Of a DNA stretch of 51,947 bases, positions 45,202-51,947 are shown one piece after another. Source of the stretch: Marivita sp. XM-24bin2. GTDB lineage: Bacteria; Pseudomonadota; Alphaproteobacteria; Rhodobacterales; Rhodobacteraceae. A program made the translations under genes and the position numbers. The notes under the pieces were generated by a model. It saw only the letters and a program-made list of their open reading frames with translations. It searched no databases and was not told the DNA's origin. Within the stretch, counting starts at the first letter, position 1. Every line of letters begins with the position of its first letter. The stretch spans positions 1-51,947 of the forward strand of contig QCWH01000002.1 of assembly GCA_003149565.1 (NCBI GenBank), written 5' to 3'.

Positions 45202-46431
45202 TTGGCCAAGATCACATCGGTTTCGCCTCTTGCACCGGACAGCTTCCCATCGCTGCCAGTGGTCAAAGGGGCAAGGTTTGCAACCGCAGCTGCGGGCGTC
45301 AAATATGCCGGTCGAACCGACGTGATGCTGGCCGTTCTCGATCCCGGAAGCTGCGTGGCGGGTGCGTTCACAAAATCCGCCACGCGGTCGGCCAACGTGC
45401 TGGACTGCCAGTCGAAAATTCGGCTTGAGGACGATGGTGGCGCGGCCATCATCGTCAATTCCGGCAACTCCAACGCCTTCACGGGCCGGGCAGGGGATGA
45501 GTCCGTACAAGCCATCTGTGCAGAAGTCGCCCGTGTGACCGGCCTGCCCACCACCCGCATCTTTACCAGCTCCACTGGCGTGATCGGTGAGCGCCTGCCG
45601 CATGACCGCATCGCGGCCAAGGTCGAAGAGCTTTACGGCAACCTCGATGAGGCTGGCCTGCCGAGTGCCGCTGAGGCAATCATGACAACCGACACCTTCC
45701 CCAAAGGTTCGACCACAACGGTCGATCTGGCGGAGGGAGCCGTCACCATCGCGGGTATCGCAAAAGGCTCGGGCATGATCGCGCCCGATATGGCGACGAT
45801 GCTTGTCTACATCTTCACCGATGCCAAGATCGCACAGCCTGATCTGCAAGCGCTGGTATCTGAACTAAACGAAAAGACCTTCAACAGCATCACGGTGGAC
45901 AGCGACACCTCGACCTCGGACACGCTCCTCGTTGCCGCCACAGGTGCGTCTGGCGTGAGTGTCTCCGCAGAAGACGCCGCGTTTCGCGATGGCTTGCACC
46001 GCGTGATGCAGGACTTGGCACATCAGGTTGTTCGCGACGGGGAAGGGGCGACCAAGTTTGTCGAAATCACCGTCACCGGTGCCCTGAACGATGCCGATGC
46101 CAAGACGCATGCCATGTCCATCGCCAACTCTCCGCTGGTCAAAACCGCCATCGCGGGCGAGGACCCCAACTGGGGTCGCGTGGTGATGGCCATCGGCAAA
46201 TCCGGCGCACCTGCCGACCGCGACACGCTCAGCATATCTTTCGGCGATGTCAGAGTCGCCTCAAAAGGCTGGGTCGATCCGGATTACCGTGAAGAACAAG
46301 GCGCGGCGATCATGAAGCAGGAAGACATCTCCATGACCGTCGATCTGGGGATGGGAAAGGGCAAAGCCACTGTCTGGACCTGCGACCTGACCCACGGCTA
46401 CATTTCGATCAACGCCGATTACCGCTCGTGA
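45202..46431 (+). CDS. argJ: Bifunctional glutamate N-acetyltransferase / amino-acid acetyltransferase
   Basis: 409 aa from TTG 45202, with GGAGG inside the upstream gene about eight bases before it; homologues begin (M)[11 protein letters not shown]. The autoprocessing site is [20 protein letters not shown] (Thr in MATML becomes the N-terminal nucleophile of the beta chain). Other conserved text: [11 protein letters not shown] and [16 protein letters not shown]. It regenerates N-acetylglutamate from N-acetylornithine in arginine synthesis. Its stop overlaps the mutT start (GTGA), so parvulin, argJ and mutT form one operon. Confidence 0.97.
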   Translation: MAKITSVSPLAPDSFPSLPVVKGARFATAAAGVKYAGRTDVMLAVLDPGSCVAGAFTKSATRSANVLDCQSKIRLEDDGGAAIIVNSGNSNAFTGRAGDESVQAICAEVARVTGLPTTRIFTSSTGVIGERLPHDRIAAKVEELYGNLDEAGLPSAAEAIMTTDTFPKGSTTTVDLAEGAVTIAGIAKGSGMIAPDMATMLVYIFTDAKIAQPDLQALVSELNEKTFNSITVDSDTSTSDTLLVAATGASGVSVSAEDAAFRDGLHRVMQDLAHQVVRDGEGATKFVEITVTGALNDADAKTHAMSIANSPLVKTAIAGEDPNWGRVVMAIGKSGAPADRDTLSISFGDVRVASKGWVDPDYREEQGAAIMKQEDISMTVDLGMGKGKATVWTCDLTHGYISINADYRS

Positions 46432-46826
46432 AGGTCGTTCTTGTTTCCGCAGTTGCGCTCATCGACCCTGATGGGCGCATCCTTTTGGCCCAACGTCCCG
46501 AAGGCAAATCCATGGCTGGCCTCTGGGAATTTCCCGGCGGCAAGGTTGAACCGGGCGAAACTCCTGAGCAGGCGCTGATCCGCGAGTTGCAGGAGGAGCT
46601 GGGCATAGATACGTGGCAAAGTTGCCTCGCACCGCTCACCTTCGCGTCCCATACCTATGAGACGTTTCACCTGCTCATGCCACTCTTTGCCTGTCGGAAA
46701 TGGAATGGCACACCCGAATCGAAAGAGGAGCAGGCACTGAAATGGGTGCGTGCGAATCAACTCAAAGACTATCCAATGCCTCCGGCGGATATCCCTCTGA
46801 TCCCGATTCTGCGCGATTGGCTCTGA
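46428..46826 (+). CDS. mutT: 8-oxo-dGTP diphosphatase (Nudix)
   Basis: 132 aa from GTG 46428 inside the argJ stop. The Nudix box runs from G38 to I60 with all key residues (G38, E44, R52, E53 and EELGI at 56-60). [18 protein letters not shown] (about residues 99-116) resembles MutT substrate-loop text. It would cleanse 8-oxo-dGTP from the nucleotide pool. Last gene of its operon; an AT-rich hairpin at 46847-46868 may end the transcript. Confidence 0.92.
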   Translation: MKVVLVSAVALIDPDGRILLAQRPEGKSMAGLWEFPGGKVEPGETPEQALIRELQEELGIDTWQSCLAPLTFASHTYETFHLLMPLFACRKWNGTPESKEEQALKWVRANQLKDYPMPPADIPLIPILRDWL

Positions 46827-46846
46827 GAAAAACATTCCCGGCGCCT

Positions 46847-46868
46847 AAAAAACAGAAACATGTTTTTT
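46847..46868 (+). terminator. AT-rich hairpin after mutT, possible terminator
   Basis: AAAAAACA (46847-46854) pairs with TGTTTTTT (46861-46868) across a six-base loop, and the right arm itself supplies the U-tract. The stem is weak because it is almost all A-T, but its place 21 bases after mutT supports termination. Confidence 0.45.
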
Positions 46869-46929
46869 TGTGGCATTGAATTGAACAGCAGACTAATCAA
46901 AACGTGTCAGAACTTGGGGGAGATTTGAC

Positions 46930-47064
46930 ATGCTGAAGACTATTATCGTTGGAACGTGCATGTCCGTGCAGGGCGTTTTGTAAAAAACCCTGCCAGATGG
47001 TCGAATTTCTGTCCGTGTTGGTGATCGGGTTTTCACCGGCGTGCCGGTCGCAAAAGCCGCTTAA
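46930..47064 (+). pseudogene. Small gene of 44 codons interrupted by an in-frame TAA
   Basis: GGGGGAG (46916-46922), seven bases before ATG 46930, is among the best ribosome sites in the window. The frame reads MLKTIIVGTCMSVQGVL, then TAA at 46981-46983, then in the same frame KTLPDGRISVRVGDRVFTGV and PVAKAA before a second TAA at 47062-47064. The part after the first stop has an alternating beta-strand pattern with DG and GD turns and no start codon of its own. One base change (for example TTA to TAA) would explain the interruption. It lies just before the bidirectional terminator. Pseudogene, readthrough gene and genuine 17-aa peptide are all possible. I do not recognise the family. Confidence 0.5.
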
Positions 47065-47085
47065 TCGCTTAACATACCTGAAAAG

Positions 47086-47116
47086 CAAAAAGGCAGCCCG
47101 GAGGCTGCCCTTTTTT
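47086..47116. terminator. Bidirectional terminator between small gene and infB
   Basis: GGCAGCC (47092-47098) and GGCTGCC (47103-47109) enclose loop CGGA; TTTTTT follows on the plus strand and the AAAAA run before the stem gives a U-tract on the minus strand. It can end both the rightward transcript and the leftward nusA-ylxR-infB operon. Confidence 0.88.
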
Positions 47117-47137
47117 GTTGGTATGATTGGCACGCTC

Positions 47138-49621
47138 TTAGTCGAGCGTGCGTTCAACTTCCTGACGCTCGAAAATCTCGATGACATCGCCGGGACGGAT
47201 ATCGTCGTAATTCTCGAAGGCCATACCGCATTCCTGGCCGGACTGCACTTCGGGCACTTCGTCCTTGAAGCGTTTGAGCGTCTTGAGCGTCCCTTCGTGG
47301 ATAACCACGTTGTCGCGCAGAAGGCGCACACCAGCGCTGCGACGCGCCACACCTTCGGTGACCAGACAGCCGGCAACCTTGCCCACGTTCGACACCTTGA
47401 AGACCTCTTTGATCTCGGCATACCCGATAAAGGTCTCTTTGATCTCGGCGCTGAGCAGGCCCGAGGCCGCTGCTTTCACATCGTCCACAAGGTCATAGAT
47501 GACGCTGTAATAACGAATCTCGACACCCTTCTGGTTTGCGGTGTTCCGTGCCGATGCATTGGCACGCACGTTGAACCCGATCACCGGACAGCCCGACGCT
47601 TCGGCAAGGCCGATGTCGGTTTCTGTGATCGCACCCACACCAGAGTGCAGCACGCGCACGCGCACTTCGTCGTTGCCGACCTTCTCCAGCGCCTGGACAA
47701 TCGCTTCGGCAGAGCCCTGAACGTCCGCTTTGACCAGCACAGGAAGCTCGGACACGTTCTCGTCGTCCTTGGCTTTCTTCATCAGCTGTTCAAGCGTTGT
47801 AGCCGCACCAGCAGCCGCGCGCTTTTCCTTGGCGACATTCGCACGGTATTCGGCGATCTCTCGCGCTTGCGCTTCGGTCTCGGTCACGTTCAGAACGTCA
47901 CCCGCCTCGGGTGTGCCGTTGAGGCCCAGCACCTCGACAGGAACAGAGGGGCCAGCTTCCTTGACGCGTTCGCCCTTGTCGTTGATCAGCGCACGGACCT
48001 TACCGTACTGCTCACCCACGACGAAGATATCGCCCTGACGCAATGTGCCGTTCTGCACGAGCACCGTCGCGACCGGGCCGCGACCCACGTCAAGCTGCGC
48101 TTCGATCACGGCACCCTGAGCGGACCGATCCGGGTTCGCCTTGAGCTCAAGGATCTCTGCCTGAAGCGCAATCGCTTCCAACAGTTCCGGCAAGCCTTGG
48201 CCAGAAATCGCAGACACTTCGACATCCTGCACGTCGCCAGACATCTCTTCCACGATCACTTCGTGCTGCAAGAGATCGGTGCGCACTTTCGTCGGGTTCG
48301 CACTTGGCTTGTCGATCTTGTTGATCGCCACGATCATCGGCACCTTGGCCGCTTTCGCGTGGTTGATCGCCTCGACCGTCTGCGGCATCACGGCGTCATC
48401 TGCCGCCACAACCAGAACAACGATATCTGTCACCTGAGCACCGCGCGAGCGCATCGACGTAAACGCTGCGTGGCCAGGAGTGTCGAGGAACGACAGAACC
48501 GCGCCGTCCTTCGTGGTCACCTGATAGGCGCCGATATGCTGCGTGATTCCGCCCGCTTCGGCCGAGGTGACGTTAGTTTCGCGGATCGCATCCAACAGCG
48601 ATGTCTTGCCGTGGTCGACGTGACCCATGATCGTAATCACAGGCGGCCGCGGTTTGAGGTCTTCCTCGGCGTCTTCGATTTCCTTGATGACGTCTTCAAC
48701 ATCCGCATCCGACACACGGGTAACCCTGTGCCCGAACTCTTCAATGATGAGTTCCGCTGTGTCCGCGTCGATCGTTTGGTTCTGCGTCGCCATGATGCCG
48801 CTCTGCATCAGCGCCTTGACCACATCGCCCACGCGTTCCGCCATCCGGTTTGCCAGTTCCGCGACTGTAATCGCTTCGGGCAGCTGCACGTCACGCACGA
48901 CCTTTTCACGCGGCTGGCTCCCGCCCATAGCCTTCTGACGCGCACGCTCTTGCTTGCGCTTCATAGCTGCCATGGATTTCTGTCGGCCGCCTTCGCCACC
49001 CAAAGCTTGGTTCAGCGTCAGCTTGCCTGAACGGCGTTCGGAATCGTCACCCTTGCGACGACCGCGGTCTTCACGGTCGCGATCCCCTTTGCGGGGTGGA
49101 GTTTGCGATGGCTTTGGACCACTCGGCGCAGGGCGGGCAGCGGGTTGCTCGACAGGAGCAGCCGCAGCCTTCTTGGCAGCCTCAGCGGCCTCAGCAGCTT
49201 TGCGCGCTTCTTCTTCGGCCTTCTGACGCGCCCGCTCTTCAGCCTCACGCTGTTCGCGCTCTTTGGCCTCTTTTTCGGCGCGCATCCGCTCGCGTTCTTC
49301 TGCGCGCGCCTTCTCTTCGGCCTCGCGCTGTGCCGCCTCTGCACCCTCGCGGGCCTTGGCCGCCTGCAACGCCTTCAGGCGACGTTCCATTTCTGCGTCA
49401 GAAATGCCCGCAGGACGTTTATTGCCCGCTGCAGCAACCGCTGCACTGGCCGACCCGCCAGACGAAGACGGGGACGCACCGGGTTTGGGCACCACAACGC
49501 GCTTGCGCTTGGTCTCTACCACGACGTTTTTGGTCCGCCCGTGGCTAAAGCTCTGCTTTACGTTCCCTGACCGGGGACCGCCGCGCAAACCCAAAGTCTT
49601 TTTGCCGTCGTTATCGCTCAT
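47138..49621 (-). CDS. infB: Translation initiation factor IF-2
   Basis: 827 aa. The N-terminal third is low-complexity: a Lys/Arg/Glu/Ala-rich coiled-coil-like stretch (about residues 80-155) and a basic linker (about 160-235), typical of IF-2 and variable in length. The G domain (from about residue 330) has [20 protein letters not shown] and NKIDK; domains III-IV complete the protein (C-terminus [11 protein letters not shown]). It positions initiator tRNA on the ribosome. The start overlaps the ylxR stop by ATGA (49618-49621); a terminator follows the stop. Confidence 0.99.
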   Translation of the reverse strand: MSDNDGKKTLGLRGGPRSGNVKQSFSHGRTKNVVVETKRKRVVVPKPGASPSSSGGSASAAVAAAGNKRPAGISDAEMERRLKALQAAKAREGAEAAQREAEEKARAEERERMRAEKEAKEREQREAEERARQKAEEEARKAAEAAEAAKKAAAAPVEQPAARPAPSGPKPSQTPPRKGDRDREDRGRRKGDDSERRSGKLTLNQALGGEGGRQKSMAAMKRKQERARQKAMGGSQPREKVVRDVQLPEAITVAELANRMAERVGDVVKALMQSGIMATQNQTIDADTAELIIEEFGHRVTRVSDADVEDVIKEIEDAEEDLKPRPPVITIMGHVDHGKTSLLDAIRETNVTSAEAGGITQHIGAYQVTTKDGAVLSFLDTPGHAAFTSMRSRGAQVTDIVVLVVAADDAVMPQTVEAINHAKAAKVPMIVAINKIDKPSANPTKVRTDLLQHEVIVEEMSGDVQDVEVSAISGQGLPELLEAIALQAEILELKANPDRSAQGAVIEAQLDVGRGPVATVLVQNGTLRQGDIFVVGEQYGKVRALINDKGERVKEAGPSVPVEVLGLNGTPEAGDVLNVTETEAQAREIAEYRANVAKEKRAAAGAATTLEQLMKKAKDDENVSELPVLVKADVQGSAEAIVQALEKVGNDEVRVRVLHSGVGAITETDIGLAEASGCPVIGFNVRANASARNTANQKGVEIRYYSVIYDLVDDVKAAASGLLSAEIKETFIGYAEIKEVFKVSNVGKVAGCLVTEGVARRSAGVRLLRDNVVIHEGTLKTLKRFKDEVPEVQSGQECGMAFENYDDIRPGDVIEIFERQEVERTLD

Positions 49622-50265
49622 TTAGCTCTTTTTTCCTTCCCAGCGGCCCCTGCCACTGTCTTTGCATCAGACGTTCCGATGCGAAAGCCCTTCAATCTTT
49701 GGGCTTCCTCTACAACACGTTGCGTGAGTCCGCCAGCGCCAAGCGCTGCATGTATCACAGTTTGTCGCCCAAAGGCCATTCCCAGCTCGTCCGCCGTCAA
49801 CCAACCTATATAATGGCCGAAATGCGGTGTGCTCAGTTTCGATTTCCCCCGGCTTGATCCGTCCGTCGCCTGCAACAGCACTTCGGCGACTTCCTTGGAC
49901 AGCATATCTTTGACCTTTTCATAGCCAGAGACAGCAACACCGGATTTGCGGCTAAGGCTTATCAGATCGACAACACGGCGCGCAAGTTGCTGCTCGAGAT
50001 CGGAGAGCAGGGTCTCGGAGACGCGCAGTTGCGTCTTCGCCGCACGATGAAACATGTTCTTTTTCAGCGCGGTTTCAAGAGCAGACCGCGTTGCGGTCAC
50101 CCAAATGCCCCGGCCTGGCAGCTTTTCTGCCAGATCGGGAACGAGTTGTGCATCGGGGCTGACGACAAACCGGATCAGCTCGGCTTTCGGACGTACCTCA
50201 CCGGTCGCAATACATTTGCGTTCCGGTCCGGTTTCCCGATTTTTGTCCTTGCCGCCGCGTGCCAC
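49618..50265 (-). CDS. YlxR (DUF448) RNA-binding protein with L7Ae-like C-terminal part
   Basis: 215 aa. Residues about 12-90 match the YlxR family ([40 protein letters not shown]). The remainder (about 95-185) resembles an L7Ae/L30e-like RNA-binding fold: [20 protein letters not shown]. Such two-domain forms are normal in alphaproteobacteria. Members bind structured RNA and lie invariably between nusA and infB; the exact role is unsettled. The gap from nusA is 31 bp and the stop overlaps infB. Confidence 0.9.
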   Translation of the reverse strand: MARGGKDKNRETGPERKCIATGEVRPKAELIRFVVSPDAQLVPDLAEKLPGRGIWVTATRSALETALKKNMFHRAAKTQLRVSETLLSDLEQQLARRVVDLISLSRKSGVAVSGYEKVKDMLSKEVAEVLLQATDGSSRGKSKLSTPHFGHYIGWLTADELGMAFGRQTVIHAALGAGGLTQRVVEEAQRLKGFRIGTSDAKTVAGAAGKEKRAK

Positions 50266-50296
50266 GTGTGTCGTTGCCCCTCAGGTCAAAGCAGGC

Positions 50297-51947
50297 TCAG
50301 GCCTGCGCGTCCTCTGCGCCTTCCAGCGCCTCTTCGTCGTCTTCCGCCTCTGCCTCAAGCTCGGTCGGATCGACCCAGCCCAGAAGAACGCGTGCGGTCA
50401 TGACAAGATGCTGCGCCTCTTCCAGCGACATGTCGAACGGTTCAAGCAAACCTTCGTCCTTGTGACGCTCGCCATTTTCGGTGGTCCAGCCGCCAGCCAG
50501 TTCCCAGTCCGCGCAGGTCGCAAAGTCCTCGAGTGTCTTCACGCCGTCCTTGGCAAGCACTTCGACCATTTTCGGGGTCAGACCTTCGAAATTGATCAGG
50601 CTGTCCTCAGCACCAAGGGCGCGGGCGCTTTCAAGCGCTTTCTGCGCTTCTGCTTCAAGATATTCGCGCGCCCGGGTCTGCAGCTCTTCCGCAGTGCCTT
50701 CGTCAACACCATCGATGACCAGCAGTTCATCCAGCTCGACATAGGCCACTTCTTCCAGCGTGGTGAACCCTTCAGCCACCAGAAGCTGCGCAAAGAATTC
50801 GTCGAGGTCCAGCGTGTCCATGAACAGCTGCGTGCGCTCTTCGAACTCTTTCTGGCGCCGCGCTGATTCTTCTTCTTCGGTCATGATGTCGATGTCGAGA
50901 CCGGTCAACTGCGATGCCAGACGCACGTTCTGACCACGGCGACCGATGGCCAACGAAAGCTGCTCGTCCGGGACCACCACTTCGATGCGTTCCGCATCTT
51001 CGTCGAGAACCACCTTGCTCACCTCGGCAGGCTGCAACGCGTTCACGAGGAAGGTCGGCATGTCCTCGTTCCATGGAATGATGTCGATCTTTTCGCCCTG
51101 CAGTTCGTTCACCACTGCCTGAACGCGGCTGCCGCGCATACCCACACAGGCACCAACCGGGTCGATCGAGCCGTCATAGGAAATAACGGCAATCTTTGCG
51201 CGTGAACCGGGGTCACGGGCCACAGCTTTGATCTCGATGATGCCGTCATAGATTTCCGGCACTTCCATCTTGAACAATTCAGCCATGAATTCCGGAGCGG
51301 TCCGGCTCAGGAAAATCTGCGGCCCACGTGTTTCGCGGCGCACATCCTTGATGTAGCAACGGATGCGGTCACCATTGCGATAGCTTTCGCGACCGATCTT
51401 TTCGTTGCGGCGCAGGATGCCTTCGCCCCGGCCCACATCGACGATGACGTTGCCGTATTCCTCGCGCTTGACGACACCGTTGATGATGGTGCCTGCGCGG
51501 TCTTTGAATTCTTCGTACTGACGATCACGTTCGGCTTCGCGCACCTTCTGCAGAATCACCTGCTTGGCCGACTGCGCGGCGATCCGGCCCATCTCGACCG
51601 GCGGCACTTCTTCGGTGAACTGGTCGCCCACCTGCGGGCTGCCTGCAAAATCGGTCAGGGCTTGCCCATCGCGCAACCAGACCGCGCTTTGGTTCGGTTT
51701 CGGCGCGACGAAATACGGCTTCGCCTGATCGACGGTCATTTCGGCCTGGTAATTCTCAAGCTCTTCTTCGTCGACCACTGTGCGGACACGGGTAAACTTG
51801 GCGCGACCGGTCTTACGGTCGATCGACACCTGAATGTCCATCTCGGACCCGTAGCGCGACTTGGCAGCACGGGCGAGGCTCTCCTCCATCGCCTCGACGA
51901 CCAGACCGGGGTCGATCATTTTTTCGCGCGCCACCGCCTCGGCGGTC
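50297..51947 (-). CDS. nusA: Transcription termination/antitermination protein NusA, N-terminus beyond window
   Basis: The reading frame runs to the window edge and its first visible residues are [20 protein letters not shown], which in alphaproteobacterial NusA come about a dozen residues after the start, so the gene is cut at its 5' end; internal GTG or ATG codons near 51934 are not the true start. Domains: N-terminal RNAP-binding (about 1-120), S1 ([17 protein letters not shown]), KH1/KH2 ([34 protein letters not shown]) and two C-terminal acidic helix-hairpin-helix repeats (about 350-500). It controls pausing, termination and rRNA antitermination. It is co-transcribed with ylxR and infB. 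Confidence 0.97.
   Translation of the reverse strand, partial: TAEAVAREKMIDPGLVVEAMEESLARAAKSRYGSEMDIQVSIDRKTGRAKFTRVRTVVDEEELENYQAEMTVDQAKPYFVAPKPNQSAVWLRDGQALTDFAGSPQVGDQFTEEVPPVEMGRIAAQSAKQVILQKVREAERDRQYEEFKDRAGTIINGVVKREEYGNVIVDVGRGEGILRRNEKIGRESYRNGDRIRCYIKDVRRETRGPQIFLSRTAPEFMAELFKMEVPEIYDGIIEIKAVARDPGSRAKIAVISYDGSIDPVGACVGMRGSRVQAVVNELQGEKIDIIPWNEDMPTFLVNALQPAEVSKVVLDEDAERIEVVVPDEQLSLAIGRRGQNVRLASQLTGLDIDIMTEEEESARRQKEFEERTQLFMDTLDLDEFFAQLLVAEGFTTLEEVAYVELDELLVIDGVDEGTAEELQTRAREYLEAEAQKALESARALGAEDSLINFEGLTPKMVEVLAKDGVKTLEDFATCADWELAGGWTTENGERHKDEGLLEPFDMSLEEAQHLVMTARVLLGWVDPTELEAEAEDDEEALEGAEDAQA

Larger units (their letters stand above)
46827..47137. other. 311-bp spacer between mutT and infB
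   Basis: Convergent spacer holding, in order, an AT-rich hairpin (46847-46868), the interrupted small gene with its own ribosome site (46916-47064) and a bidirectional terminator (47086-47116). I see no convincing promoter for the small gene; TTGAAT at 46876 and TAATCA at 46894 are too close together. Confidence 0.6.

Noticed and set aside
46949-49030. 693-codon open frame on the plus strand opposite infB
   Set aside because: It overlaps infB almost completely, its translation is His/Arg-rich shadow text, and it would run through the terminator at 47086-47116.

Overview
The window reads as a chromosomal segment of a marine alphaproteobacterium of the Rhodobacterales (Roseobacter group). The basis is gene content and protein style: a DUF1285/MoxR pair, an lptC-lptA-lptB-hpf-ptsN run with no rpoN, a DUF3726 operon, a PstS-like/OmpA chimera beside the secA-linked protein often auto-named 'translocase', and an alphaproteobacterial nusA-ylxR-infB operon. 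No tRNA, rRNA, CRISPR array, insertion sequence, prophage or attachment site was seen. The assignment rests on recognition, not on a search.

Layout. 1-1581: 5'-proximal part of a MoxR ATPase and a divergent DUF1285 gene. 1603-4141: a sulfotransferase divergent from a GT14 glycosyltransferase. 4153-9307: HIT hydrolase, an ABC ATPase without a visible permease, a zinc-finger/Pr6Pr membrane protein pair and polA. 9366-14150: a YcaQ-type glycosylase and a three-gene operon (variant dipeptidase, unknown 559-aa protein, DUF3726). 14177-19794: adenosine kinase and nth, GNAT, an Ada-like methyltransferase, an OmpA lipoprotein, an FMN reductase and an ExoY-type sugar transferase. 19849-20704: an 0.85-kb gene-free stretch with repeats and a promoter-like site. 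20705-24462: rnd, lptCAB, hpf, ptsN. 24478-33997: a surface-glycan cluster. 33998-38801: alkB, dnaK, dnaJ, radC. 38809-46826: PstS/OmpA protein, 'translocase', secA, then a parvulin, argJ and mutT. 46930-47064: a small gene interrupted by a stop. 47138-51947: infB, ylxR and 5'-truncated nusA.

The most coherent theme is glycan synthesis with sulfation. The cluster at 24478-33997 has three glycosyltransferases of the GT2/GT4 type, a GT14 enzyme, GalU, a tandem-domain sulfotransferase and an ABC-2 permease. It also carries CysQ, which removes PAP, the by-product of PAPS-dependent sulfotransferases. A second sulfotransferase/GT14 pair lies 22 kb away at 1603-4141, and an ExoY-like initiating transferase lies between them. 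The recurring pairing and the CysQ link suggest a sulfated surface polysaccharide; that is inference.

Much of the rest is conserved housekeeping: LPS export, the heat-shock chaperone operon with a good RpoH-type promoter, protein export, and the transcription/translation operon. DNA repair genes are frequent but scattered: polA, ycaQ-like, nth, ada/ogt-like, alkB, radC, mutT.
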